Source: Rutidosis leptorrhynchoides
Lineage: Eukaryota; Streptophyta; Magnoliopsida; Asterales; Asteraceae
DNA: 64,000 nucleotides
Direction of reading: 5' to 3'
NCBI RefSeq assembly: GCF_046630445.1
Contig: NC_092336.1
Coordinates: 301,852,501-301,916,500 of the forward strand
Both the position numbers and the translations under genes were made by a program. Shown one piece after another: positions 12,216 to 23,625 of the stretch. The notes beneath the pieces were generated by a model, which did no database searches, had not been told where the DNA came from, and saw only the letters and a program-made list of their open reading frames with translations. The stretch's first letter is position 1, and each line of letters starts with the position of its first letter.

Positions 12216-12227
12216 TGGTATCAGAGC
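12216..12227 (+). promoter_or_regulatory. Primer-binding site of element A
   Basis: TGGTATCAGAGC, two bases after the LTR, is the standard plant Ty3 primer site complementary to the 3' end of initiator tRNA-Met. The next 100 bases (GGTCTTAACGAACCAGGTCT.. to ..GTCAAAAGTTTTGCT) are conserved in Y (57006-57110) and Z (reverse of 50240-50335), so the leader is probably under functional constraint, for example for packaging or dimerisation. Confidence 0.85.
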
Positions 12228-12615
12228 GGTGGTCTTAACGAACCAGGTCTTGCATTAGTGTGTCTAACTGCTAGTTGTTAAGATGCATTAGTGAGTCTGG
12301 ACTTCGACCGTGTCTGCATGTCAAAAGTTTTGCTTATAATTTCATGTTAAAAATTACCTGCTTATCATTCTTAGTCTAGATACGTCTTACTGCATTAATT
12401 GCATGAATAGTGTATAGACAAAGTTCATATCTTAGCGTATCTGCTAAATCATATCTTAGCATATCTGTTATTGTTACCTTGCCTGACAGCTTTCGAAGTT
12501 TTCTCCGTAATCTGCAAAATCTTTATGCTATATATAAGTATTCTATGTAGTTAGAATATCATCTAATATCCTAAAATCATTTCATATCAAAAAATCCTTT
12601 ATTCAATCGTACGAA

Positions 12616-13161
12616 ATGGAATTCGCCACTAGTTCAAGTCCCTCAAATTCTGATATGGAGTTTCACTCGAGCTCCGAAAGCAGTGTGACCGGAATGGATC
12701 AACCAATAAGCCATCATCTATTCTGGATGAATTGGGGATGTATTCATAGCCTCCTCAATCATTGAAGACAAGAAGAAGGTGATCTCTTCCATCCACCCCA
12801 TTGCCCTCTTGGCGATGAACTTTAAGCACTCACCGGCGAACCTGTTCGAGACACCATTTTTTCTCTCATTTCCAGAGTATCTCGGCATGATTATATACTA
12901 TCTAACATTCTAGATCTTATATATCCACTCGTCCGAAATGACAATCACCCCGGTGTAGTAGAAGAAGTCAACGAGCTTCACGCTCGGGTACTGGCTTTGG
13001 AGAATATGGTGCAAAGGTTACAAGCACCAACAGCATCACCGACATCAACAGTACCATCATCAATACCAATAGTATCATTACCTCCACCAACAACAACATC
13101 CACATCCTATGCCTCAACATCACAAACTGTTCCACAAACATCAACGTCATACGCATTATAG
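12616..13161 (+). pseudogene. Gag-like coiled-coil ORF of element A
   Basis: A 182-codon frame starts at an ATG following a conserved ATCGTACGA leader and ends in TAG, with two internal stops. The order is: Ser-rich N-terminus, SHHLFWMNWG, EPVRDTIFSLISRV, ILDLIYPLVR, then a heptad-like segment VEEVNELHARVLALENMV, then a Thr/Ser/Pro-rich tail. The heptad segment resembles the C-terminus of the ORF at 28394-29290 in element I (LTREVEILRARVAELEEQM). This suggests that the frame derives from that upstream ORF and not from capsid. Homologous frames are at 33670-34194, 57372-57898 and 49333-49865. Confidence 0.65.
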
Positions 13162-14104
13162 ATACCAAGGAATACCAACAAAAACAAACGATGAAGTAAC
13201 TTCATCGAAGAAATATTATGCAGAGAATATGTAGTTTCTAAAAGTTTTAGAGAATATTTATTCTAGTTCAAATTGTAAACCAGATGAGTGAGCAAATATA
13301 AATGATGAAATGAAACCCTGACCAGAATGGTGTACGATTTACAAGCTAGACTTGTTTTACCAGCAGCATCAACAGTACCGTCAGCATCATCAGCACTAGC
13401 AGCACCTATAACATCACAAGCTCCGCCAGTTCAAGAATCACCGTGGACATCATTACGAATCAACAACGAGTATATTGTATCAATGAGTTATGAAGTATTA
13501 ACTCATTTCCTCTGAAGAATTTATATGTATATCTTAAATATATAAATTTTGAAACCATCATAACCCTTTTCGTACTAAACTATTATGTATGAATTGAAAA
13601 AGGGTAAATACTACTCAATTAAATTCATATTACTAATATGCTATAATCCTTCGATTAATGACTTAATCATCGTTAACTACAACCTCTGTTTCAACTCAAT
13701 GAATTCCATGTCGTAATAAACCAAGTGTATTATTCAAATACATGTTTGATGTTACACTTTCATTTTCACTATACTCGAAACTTTCTAGAAACATTATTCG
13801 TACCTTGCAAAGTTCACAAGAATCCCACGAACACCAACATCATTCACCGAGTAAATATCAATAAAAATGAATAATGAAGTATTTATTCATAATTTCATTT
13901 ACATCAAAGTGATAATCCACGAAGAATATGAAATCTCTAAAGTTTTAGAGATTACTCATTTCTAATTTCAACCGAAAATCAAATGAGTTTAATTTAATAT
14001 TAACTCATCAAATCTGTATTACTTCTGAAGAAAATATACATATATTTTCACATAGACTGTAATAAAAATTCTCTTGTACAAAATATTACTTGTGAAAATT
14101 TTAA

Positions 14105-14121
14105 CGGGTAGGTAATACCCG
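14105..14121 (+). promoter_or_regulatory. Conserved hairpin / internal PPT-like motif (element A)
   Basis: CGGGTAGGTAATACCCG can form a 6-bp stem (CGGGTA/TACCCG) with a GGTAA loop. The first part, with its flank TTTTAACGGGTAGGTA, nearly repeats the true 3' polypurine tract of this family (TTTAACGGGTAGGTAC before the LTR at 60564). It is conserved in II, Y and Z. Confidence 0.6.
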
Positions 14122-14973
14122 AGAGATATATAAATTCACAATTAATATGTTATATTCTTCGATTCTAATTCAGAAATCATTAACTATACTCCCTACTTTC
14201 ACAACAATATAAATTCTTTTATAGAGATCAAAACAACCATACTCATTCAAATTCAATTATACATGCTGATCTTGAAATCTCACAATTCAATTCGAGATAT
14301 AACCAGTAACATCACTTTTAGATTCCTACATCTTTCAAAGCTATACTTTGATTTCAAAACTGTGCTAGAACATCATATGTATGTTAACGATTACAATTTG
14401 TTTTCAAACCCTTCGAAATTCCTGAAGACACTTCAAATAATGAACAACCGAGATAATAATCCAACCACATGTTACCCACAGTTAGGTACCTGAAAAAACT
14501 CTTGAAACCAAAGTCATAGTTTAACACGTACCCGTGTCAGACCCTTTGGCATTTATTAGCTAAAATAAATTTGCAATCCCTTTTCAAAGTAGTAAATTCT
14601 ATCACAGCTCTAACAAGTTAACTTCGACTTTTCAGTCGGACTAGCCTTATTATAACCTCGATATATACGCTGCCCTTTCGCCATCGTTACCGGGGAGCCG
14701 TTTATGTTCCACCACATTAGCAATAAACTTACCAATAGCTTCACTGATCTTTGATTTTCCGAAAATCATTATATTTATCGAAACCCCATCATTTACTCAT
14801 CCGCATCTTGTAACAATAATTGTCATACCAATTACTGGGAATCAGCTATAAGTATTTTGAAATCTCACAACATGTCTACGCCAACAGTTATAGGTGTACA
14901 TATAACGTCTATCTCCTAGACTCACATACTTTGAATGTGAAGTTTCTGAAAAATACCCCAATCTACGATTTAG

Positions 14974-15228
14974 TTCTCTGAATTTTTGGAAAAGCTGAAT
15001 GGAGCAACAGAAACTGTAGACAACCATAACGGTCAAAAGTTTGATGATAAAGAATAGTGTGTTGGCAAAGCTCAGAAAAAGAGAAGGTTTGGAACTGGAA
15101 AACGGATTGGACTAACCATGAAGGAGGATGTGGACAAATCACAAGGACAGAATCTACCTTCAAAGAATCCAAATGATTCAATGTCTGCTGAAGTCTTTAG
15201 TGAATACCTTGCTCCTTACTCTAAAACC
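14974..15228 (+). pseudogene. Captured poly(A)-binding-protein gene fragment (element A)
   Basis: In translation the segment reads NGQKFDDKE, stop, CVGKAQKK, then after a frame change KEDVDKSQGQNL, SKNPNDSM and VFSEYLAPYSK. This follows plant cytoplasmic poly(A)-binding protein from the end of RRM3 (the KFDDKEWYVGKAQKK-type signature) through the linker into the start of RRM4 (L..NLDDS, LFSE). The Trp codon is now TAG, and there are frame changes, so no PABP peptide can be made. No intron is visible, which fits capture through RNA. The identity rests on the RRM3 signature, which is very distinctive of PABP. It matches the same position in II, Y and Z. Confidence 0.75.
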
Positions 15229-16816
15229 ATTGCGAACAATATTCTTTATCATCCTCTGATCTTAAATACTCTAAGATATCATCATATCTTTCATTATAAA
15301 TATCTTCGATGTTTCTGAAGATATCTTCATAACTATTGTTATTCGAAATCATTTGCCCCTTCGCGCTATTTGTGTTACATCATAAAAGAAAGTATTTTAG
15401 TTTCTAAGTTCTGAAACCTTCAAGTTTAAAATAAGAATGTTTTGAAGTAGTGTTGGGAACTGAAGCATGAGTTAGTATAATATAATGACACTTGATCAAC
15501 GTGATTATATTACAGTAAGTCATGATGAGTTTCTAAATGGAATGTGATGATTCACAGATCATAAGGTCATCATGTGCCATGTTACACGACTCTTGTATTA
15601 TACTTAACCTCTAAACATATCAAGAAATATTTTACTTGATGATTCGGTCTTTTCCGAGGTATTCTGGTAATTTGACAAATCAAGATCGTGCCATTACAAC
15701 TTCCTTCTTATAACATTAACTATGTTCATTTCAAAATTCATACCTACGAATTCTGTACCATTACTTGATGTGTTTAATGGATAGAAGAGAAAACATAGCA
15801 TAAAGCTTCGAAGTGTAAATGGGGGTATAAATCGCAACAAATAGGAGAGAGCATTAACTGTGGATGACAATGATTATAGGAGACAGAAGCAGGGACATTG
15901 AAATATAAGAAAAGATATAAAACCCGACAACAACACATAACTTACAAACCGTGTATATCAATACGTATTGCAACGTAAAGACACGGGATGATTAAAAACA
16001 CTATAACCCCAAGGTAATAGTAAAAGTAAATAAAATCCTCCGGCGGTAGATGAAAGAGAAGAATGACAAATATGAAAGTTAGGAGTATATCAAGGATCAG
16101 AACGGGATGGAGCATATTGACGAATGCTTTAAAGTATGAATTGAGGGAGAAAGAATAGAAAGTATGAGTTGTGGAAATAAGGAAACGAAGGGGCGGATTT
16201 ATAGTAAAATATTCGACAGAGAAATCGAGACAGATTATCGCATCAAATTGAAGAGTATCATAATTTCCTTGATCGCCAAAGAATCAAATCTTATTATGTA
16301 ACAACCCAACTTTTTCCGTTTACTATCGTTAATTGTCCGTTAAGTATTTAACGGTGGTTACTTACATTTGTGTGTTTAATAGAATTAAATACATACTTAT
16401 TAGAGAAATGTTTGAATTAATATGCTATATTAATTTACGAACTTATTTCGGTTAGCGAAATAACTAGAAAACGTTACGATTAAGTTTATCGTCTAGAAAG
16501 CTTTTCAGTTTACGGAACTCAGAAAAACGACACAATAATTATTTTCGATAATTATTGACTTTATGAAAATTGTTTTTAATTTATTATTTATTTAATGAAT
16601 TAAACTCGGTGATTGCGTTTCAAAGACTAGTTAACGTTCCGGAGACCCGGTATTGTTAACGCCACTCGAAACGGACCACGCGCGTATGAGCTAGTAGACA
16701 AAACGAGCCCAATGACCCCCCTATTAGGGCCATCGGCCGAACTCCCCATGGGACCCCATGTTGGACCTTAAGTTGCTAATTGGGTCATTAGTGGTGAGAT
16801 TAGGGCCTAAGGGGAC

Positions 16817-16824
16817 TATAAAAG
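16817..16824 (+). promoter_or_regulatory. TATA box of LTR B
   Basis: TATAAAAG in the context GGGGACTATAAAAG is followed about 30 bases later by a CT-rich leader typical of plant 5' UTRs. Confidence 0.6.
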
Positions 16825-18098
16825 AAAAAATAGAATTAGAAACCCTCATTCTTCTCCCTTGTTTAGTTGACATCTCCCTCCCCTCTCCCTCTCTTTGGCC
16901 TTCGATCACCACCACACCACCATCATCACTAAAACTCAAAATTAGATCAAGTCTTAAACACGAACGTTGTTCCTTGTGTCGTTCTCTACGCGTTAGTGTG
17001 CTCAATTTAATCGTTTGAGGTATAACTAGTAACCCTAATTTCATTAATTTAGTTTTTTGTTCAATTACATAGTGTAATCAAGTCTAGTGCTCAATTAATG
17101 GTGATTGATGTTGTTAATTGTTGATTGATTGCGTAATTAACGTTGTATGTTCGATAAACGAATTTGTTTCTTGTTGATCTGGTTAAATTGGTATGATATC
17201 TGATCTGGTAATGTGTTTAAATAGAAAGATATCGAAAATTTATTAATTTTAGACTCCGATTTTGCTTGATTTCGTTATCGTATGCTCATGATATGATTAA
17301 TCGAAGTTTCGTTAGGGTTTCACATGATATCCGAATTTTCTGAGTTGCATACTTTGTGTTTTAGCTTATGAAAAGTATGCTACTGTATTCTTTGTGAAAA
17401 TTTATGCAATTTGGACTAAAGATTTGCGTCGAAAGGTTATGTAATGCTCCCGATATGATAAAACGAAGATTTGATTTGTAAAGTATGTTGAATCAGTTTT
17501 TAAGTTCACATAAAAATTTCTAGAATGAACTAGGAATTGATTTAGACTTTGATCTTCTGGAATATGTTAGTTAATATGATACTTGACATGTTTCATTTGT
17601 ATGCGAACTTGAGAGAACGTGATTTTCCATGAGATATATGCTCGTCTAAATGATATGTCCGATTGTTGGTCAAAAACTGGAAGGTCTGTAATGTTTTGCG
17701 AAACTGTACAAATTGGCTAAAGCAATGCTTCTGATTATTTTATCACTAAAACTTTGAGATGTTTTGAGATGATAACAATTGGCCGTTCGTCAAAATCTGT
17801 TTTCTATATTTTTTGAAAAATGTTTAAAAACTGACGCACGAGCAGCAATTTCTGTAATGAACTCAGACTTGATCCCTTCTGACTTCTGACTTTTAATTAT
17901 TGTATGAGACTTTGGCCGGACTTTTTGGAATTAATTTTTAGTATAGTTATGATCTGGAGTTTATCATAATTTTATGAATTATGTGCTATGTGCTATAGAC
18001 GTATCTCTTTACGACGTACGAATTTCTAAGGTATGCGCTAAGAAGCGGAAAATGCGATTTGCTAAACTACGAGCTATAACGTGTTATATGACCTAGGT

Positions 18099-18220
18099 TT
18101 GACTTGTTGACCATGTTTGCAGACTTACTGAAATGTTTGACTTTAGTTGACCACTTTGGCCGAGTTGACTTTTGGTTTGACTTTGGTTGACTTTTGTTGA
18201 CTTGCTTGGATTAGTTGACT
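18099..18220 (+). promoter_or_regulatory. Cluster of nine TTGAC(T/C) motifs in LTR B
   Basis: TTGACT or TTGACC occurs at about 18099, 18107, 18137, 18147, 18165, 18177, 18187, 18197 and 18215. This is the W-box core bound by WRKY factors. The cluster lies about 1.3 kb downstream of the TATA box, so it may be simple repeat growth and not a promoter element. Confidence 0.35.
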
Positions 18221-18539
18221 TTTACTTGTTCGTTGAGTCAGTCTGAGCACTAGGACTTTGCGTACACTATGGGTTGACGAAGTTTGACCTATTAGTGTAT
18301 ACTTAAGATGATTTACTTGATTAGGTTGCGTTGTTCAGTCGAGAGTTTCGACAACAGTACGAGTTGCTAAGATCTTTACGAGTGCTTTTGCTAAGGTGAG
18401 TCTACAGTCCCTACTATATTTTTACAGGGATGAGATGCATTCTTTTTACAAATGCTTTACGTGTTTGGTACAAGTAACTTACAAAGAATATACATATGAG
18501 TTCAGATCAAAAATCCCTTAGCTTGCACTACAAGAAAAA

Positions 18540-20545
18540 CGGGCTTATAGGACCAATATTTATTTGGTCAAAAATGCGAAGGTCCTAAAAAACTATATAT
18601 TAGGACCATTATTTTAGGGTCCTAACATGGTCATGGAAAGGGTCCTAACAGACTACCTTTTAGGACCTTTTAGTAACTGTGTCCTATATGTTGATTGACG
18701 AAATTTACTTAGGATCTTAAAAGGTATAACTAATAGGACACTTTTTCAAAGGTCTCGTCATAACTTGTGACCTTTTTAAAAAGGGTCCTATAATGGGATT
18801 AAATAGGACCTTTATTGATGGTGTCCTATATGTTGATTGACGGAATTTATTTAGGGTCCTAAAAGGTATAACTAATAGGACACTTTTTCAAAGGTCTTAT
18901 CATAACTTGTGACATTTTTAAAAAGGGTCCTATAATTGGATTAAATAGGACCTTTTATTAATGGTGTCCTATATGTTGATTGACGGAATTTATTTAGGAT
19001 CCTAAAAGGTATAATTAATAGGACACTTTTTAAAGGTCCTATCATAACTTGTGACATTTTTAAAAAGGGTCATATAATGGGATTAAATATGACCTTTTAT
19101 TAATGGTGTCCTATATGTTGATTGACGGAATTTATTTAGGTAACTAAAAGGTATAACTAATAGGACACTTTTTAAAGGTCCTATCATAACTTGTGACATT
19201 TTTAAAAAGGGTCCTATAACTGGATTAAATAGGACCTTTTAATAATGGTGTCCTATATGTTGATTGACAGAATTTATTTAGGGTCCTAAAAGGTATAACT
19301 AATAGAGCACTTTTTAAAGGTCTTATCATAACTTGTGACATTTTTAAAAAGGGTCCTATAACTGGATTAAATAGGACCTTTTATTAATGGTGTCCTATAT
19401 ATTTATTGACGAAATTTATTTAGGGTCCTAAAAGGTTTAACTAATAGAACACTTTTTAAAGGTCATATCATAACTTGTGACATTTTTAAAAAGGGTCCTA
19501 TAATGGGATTAAATAGGACCTTTTAGTAATGGTGTCCTATATGTTGATTGACGGAATTTATTTAGGGTCCTAAAAGGTATAACTAGTAGGACACTTTTTA
19601 AAAGTCCTATCATAACTTGTGACATTTTTAAAAAGTGTCCTATAATGAGATTAAATAGGACCTTTTAGTCCTATTAACTCCAACATCATGAACTAGTAAT
19701 AAACAATCAAGTGTTTTATAAAAAGTAAAACAATCAAAGTGGAGCAGGGACTTGAACCTACGACATCCCCTTTACATACCAATATGACAACCATTTGACC
19801 CATTGTGTTAACCTGAAAGGTTTTTCTCTCTTTTTTTTACATAAAACCGCTAAGGTATAACTAATAGGACACTTTTTTAAAGGTCCTATGATAACTTGTG
19901 ACTTTTTAAAAAAGGGTCCTATAATGAGATTAAATAGGACCTTTTAGTAATAGTGTCTTATATGTTGATTGACGGAATTTATTTAGGGTCCTAAAAGGTA
20001 TAACTAACATGACACTTTTTAAAGGTCCTATCATAACTTGTGACCTTTTTAAAAAGGGTCCTATAATGGGATTAAATAGAACCTTTTAGTAATGGTGTCT
20101 TATATGTTGATTGACGAAATTTATTTAGGGTCCTAAAAGGTATAACTAATAGGACACTTTTTAAAAGTCCTATCATAACTTGTAACCTTTTTAAAAAGGG
20201 TCCTATAATAGGACCTTCTAGTAATGGTGTCCTATATGTTGATTGACGGAATTTATTTAGGGTCCTAAAAGGTATACCTAATAGGACACTTTTTAAAAGT
20301 CCTATCATAACTTGTGACCTTTTTAAAAAGGGTCCTATATTGGGATTAAATAGGACCTTTTAGTAATGGTGTCCTATATGTTGACTGACGGAATTTATTT
20401 AGGGTCCTAAAAGATATAACTAATATGACACTTTTTAAAGGTCCTATCATAACTTGTGACCTTTTTAAAAAGGGTCCTATAAGGTGTCCTATATGTTGAT
20501 TGGCGAAATTTATTTAGGGTCCTAAAATGTATAACTATTAGGACA
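18540..20545 (+). repeat. 142-bp tandem repeat array, left part
   Basis: The motif AAAAAGGGTCCTATAA recurs at about 18783, 18925, 19067, 19208, 19351, 19493 and 19635, then at 19914, 20056, 20198, 20331 and 20472 after a tRNA-like insert. Spacing is 141-143 bases with one short unit. Each unit holds GGTGTCCTATATGTTGATTG, TTTAGGGTCCTAAAAGG, TAATAGGACACTTTTTAAA and CATAACTTGTGAC. Roughly a dozen units are present. Confidence 0.9.
19748..19802 (-). repeat. tRNA-like pol III module in the array
   Basis: On the minus strand an A-box-like TGGGTCAAATGG starts at 19802 and a perfect B box GGTTCAAGTCC starts at 19758, 44 bases apart. It is embedded in a non-array insert (about 19680-19850) that is also present at 42027-42290. 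It is probably a SINE or tRNA-derived remnant. Confidence 0.5.
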
Positions 20546-20550
20546 CTTTT

Positions 20551-23500
20551 TGTGATGCCCCGTACAAAATCATTGTGTACGAATCATCAACAACAGGATC
20601 ATTACAAGGCTAAGTACTATATGCGATTTCAAAAAGAGTTTGCATTCATTAATAAAGTGATGTCTAAACCAACATCGAATGTTTTACAATTCAAAAGCAT
20701 GCTTCACTAAGTAGAAGAAAGTAATAAGTGTATGTGACCACAATGGTTGTTACAAGTCATAGTTCAAAAGTACTAATGTTTGAATGCAAAATAAAGTAGT
20801 TCATGCGATAACAACTCTAAGCAGCGGGTGTCTACAGCACGACTAGTACACAGCGAAAGCTAACCTCAAGCACCTGAGAAAAACATGCTTAAAAACGTCA
20901 ACACAAAGGTTGGTGAGCTATAGTTTAAGTATAACAGTAAGTAAGGTAGGCCACAAGATTTCAGTGCTACAAAGAGCGTTTCAAAATAGTATGATAAAGT
21001 ATATCTTAACCGTGGGCACTTGGTAACTAACTTAACATTTATACCCCCTGAAAGTACACTTGGCAAGTGCGTATGTTTACGAAGTATTAAACACTCGTTA
21101 AATGCTAGCGCGACTAGCCCGAGTGGGGATGTCAAACCCTATGGATCCATATCTAAGATTCGCGTTCACGGTTCAAAAACCAATGATTAAACGTTACCGA
21201 GCTAAAGGGAATGTTTATGCCGTTATATAACCCACACATATATAAGTTTAAGTACTCGTGCCTAGTATGTAAAACATAAAATCCGCATGTATTCTCAGTT
21301 CCCAAAATAAGTTAAAGTAAAAATGGAATGCTATCACTCACAATGATAAAGCAGCGGTAAAGTATGACTCGGAAAGTAAGCAAGTAATGAAGGTTGTTCA
21401 AACGGGTCCTCAACCTAAGTCAAATAGTACTAAGTCAGTAAATCGTCCGAAAAGGTTTAAAAGTATGTAAATAAGGTCTTAAGGGTCATCATCATTCATC
21501 ATCAAACAAAAGGCGTAAAGTAAGTTTCGTTTATGAAAGTAGTTTAAAACAAAGGCTGACTTCAGTCAGTCACCACGGCCTCTACCCTTACTGAAACAAG
21601 GTGAGACCAGTGGCCATGGCTCCGTATATGAGTCCTTTAAGTGTGGTAAAATTTACAGAAGCAAACTCGTCTTCGTTTGACCGTGGCGACGGTCTAAGTG
21701 CGAGTAGGTCAGAAATTTCTGCACAACGATAAAGGACAAAGTGACGATCGGAGGGCCATAAATTCTAAACCGTAACTCGGATTAAGACGAGTCCTATATG
21801 AAAAGTTATCTAATCAAACAGATCTATTTGAAAATCTAGGTTACAGCAGCCCAGGTTTACTGGTCTGTTACAGAAACAGCAGAACAGTAGGCTGTAAACA
21901 AAAACAGAAAGATAAGTGGGTTCCGGTGGGTTTTGGTGCTTGATGTTCATCATGGTTCTCGTCCTTGATGCCTATAGCTTCAAGTGTACAACTCATTGAT
22001 GTGTTTACATCATCTTTACCATAGTTTGACCATCATAACCCTTGTGCAAGTCTAAGACGTGAAGCACAACTCAATTAAGTGTTGCAAGTGTTTTGATGAA
22101 CCAAAGTTACATCAAAGTCTTAGATTTAACACATACATGAAATATAAAAGTAATACTAACTAAGTTTTGACAATTATGACACAAGTGTGAGTCTAAGACA
22201 TGTAGATCAACTCACTTAAGAGTTGTATGAAGTTGATGAACCAAAGTTACATCAAGGTCTTAGATCTAACACTTACATGAACTTTAAAAGTAAAAATAAG
22301 TTACAAACTTGAAAGTAAACTAACTAATCAAGATCTTAAGATGTAGAACATAGTTCTTAGTTAGATCTTGAAGATCCAAGACCCAAAAGTCTAGATCTAA
22401 GGTTATTAAGTTAAATCCAACACAAGTATGTAAAGTTATAAATAAAGAGTTACACTTCCATGTTCTTGAATCTTTAAAGTTAACTTTAAATTTCAAGAAA
22501 GTATGAGATCAAGACTAACTTGTAGTACTTGACCAACAACAACAACAAACATGAAATTAAAGTGTATAAAGTGAGGAAGTAAACTAAGTCATGGTTGTTC
22601 ATACTTTTAAAGATTCAACCAAAGTTTGATCTTTAAGTAAAGTAAACTTTAAGTAAAGTAAACTTTAAGTTTACTTCAAGAACTACAAGTATGATTTTAA
22701 TCAACACATAAACTTACAATCTTTTAAGAAAGTGTATGTAGAACATAACTAGTAAGTTTATGTTCTTGTTGTTCTTGTAAAACAAGATAAAAGGAGAATC
22801 AAACTAGAAAGTTTATTCTTGTAACATGTAAGTAAACAACAATAAACAAGTAATCAAACAAGCAAGTAACAAAAGATGATGATGATTTGGTAGCCAAGGC
22901 TACGGTTTTGGATGAAGAACAAGGAGAGAAAAGAGTTCAAGTTGCTTACAATATGAGAGAAAAAGTGAGAAAGAAAGTTGCAAGTTTGAGAGTGTTTTTG
23001 TGAATGAGAGAATGTGAGAGTTTGAAGTAATGAAAAATGAAACAAAAACTCCCCATATGCTTAAGGATGGCTGACAGTTTGAGCACCCATGGGGAGGAGG
23101 AAAAAGTTTGTTGGTTATTAGCTTGTAAAGTCTTACAAAGTTGGTTAATGGAGGTAGTCTCATGGGGATTATGTGCAAACTAGATTCCTAATGCCTTAAC
23201 TAACTAGTTCCATTCAAATATGATACTTTCATGTAAAAGACTTGGGCTAAATAGTCCATTAAAGAAGTAGGGTGGGCTAATCAAGTCCATGTACAAAAAT
23301 AAAGCCCAAGTTTGATAGTAATTAACAAGTAATCCAATTAAAGCCCAAGTAATTAACTAAAAACCTTAGTTAATTATAATGATTAATAAAACTAATCATG
23401 AATGTAAATAATACTCTAAAAATATTATTCGTGTAAGTCCCGGGTGTCACAAAGACGTTTCGGGCAATTAAAGTCAAGTACGTTTAGTCATGGTAACATG

Positions 23501-23590
23501 TAAATGTAATAACATACATTCGTTAAATCACAAGTATTAATAATAACAATTATTAATAAATAAACGTTGGAAAAATCCAGGGTCGTTACA
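20551..23590 (-). repeat. 3' LTR of element I
   Basis: 3040 bases bounded by TGTGATGCCCCG.. and ..GGTCGTTACA on the plus strand. It aligns end to end with the right LTR once element II is removed. The open frames at 20866-21135 and 22900-23178 recur in the other LTR only because the LTRs are near-identical; neither resembles a known protein. Confidence 0.9.
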
Positions 23591-23605
23591 TTACCCACTT
23601 ATTAA
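23591..23605 (-). promoter_or_regulatory. Polypurine tract region of element I
   Basis: On the minus strand AATAAGTGGGTAA abuts the LTR start TGTAACGACC. This is the position and form of the plus-strand primer in plant Ty3 elements (compare AACGGGTAGGTAC before the LTR at 60564). Confidence 0.6.
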
Positions 23606-23625
23606 AGAAAATTTCGTCCCGAAAT

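Larger units (their letters stand above)
7833..16296 (+). mobile_element. Element A: non-autonomous Ty3-type element, 3' LTR lost
   Basis: It consists of a 5' LTR (7833-12213), a primer site (12216), a leader, a gag-like ORF (12616-13161), a hairpin (14105-14121), a poly(A)-binding-protein gene fragment (14974-15228) and a conserved 3' block (15440-16290). Each part has a counterpart in the same order in II, Y and Z. There is no protease, reverse transcriptase or integrase. An Ala/Pro-rich frame at 13327-13515 looks like a duplicate of the gag-like ORF tail. The interior stops at 16296, where LTR B begins, just after a motif (GAATCAAATCTTAT) also present in II at about 36421. A's own 3' LTR is not in the window. 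It inserted into the copia ORF at 7832/7833. Confidence 0.75.
16297..18525 (+). repeat. LTR B: Ty3-type LTR, 3' end missing
   Basis: It begins TGTAACAACCCAAC at 16297, exactly where the conserved interior of element A breaks off. A strong TATA box (16817-16824) is followed by a CT-rich leader (16845-16915), as in a transcribed LTR. The tail has GTGAGTCTACAGTCCCTACTAT and a cluster of TTGAC motifs (18099-18220). It is cut at 18525 by the CACTA terminus. I did not find the rest of LTR B beyond the CACTA array, so length and clade are unknown. The open frames at 16724-17044 (both strands) cover the promoter/leader and are not convincing genes. Confidence 0.6.

Noticed and set aside
20072..20308. 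78-codon frame with internal repeats as a gene of the CACTA-like element
   Set aside because: It restates the 142-bp DNA repeat and has no transposase motif.
22900..23178. 92-codon minus-strand frame repeated at 40768-41046
   Set aside because: Same position in both LTRs of element I. It is leader/LTR sequence without any family resemblance.
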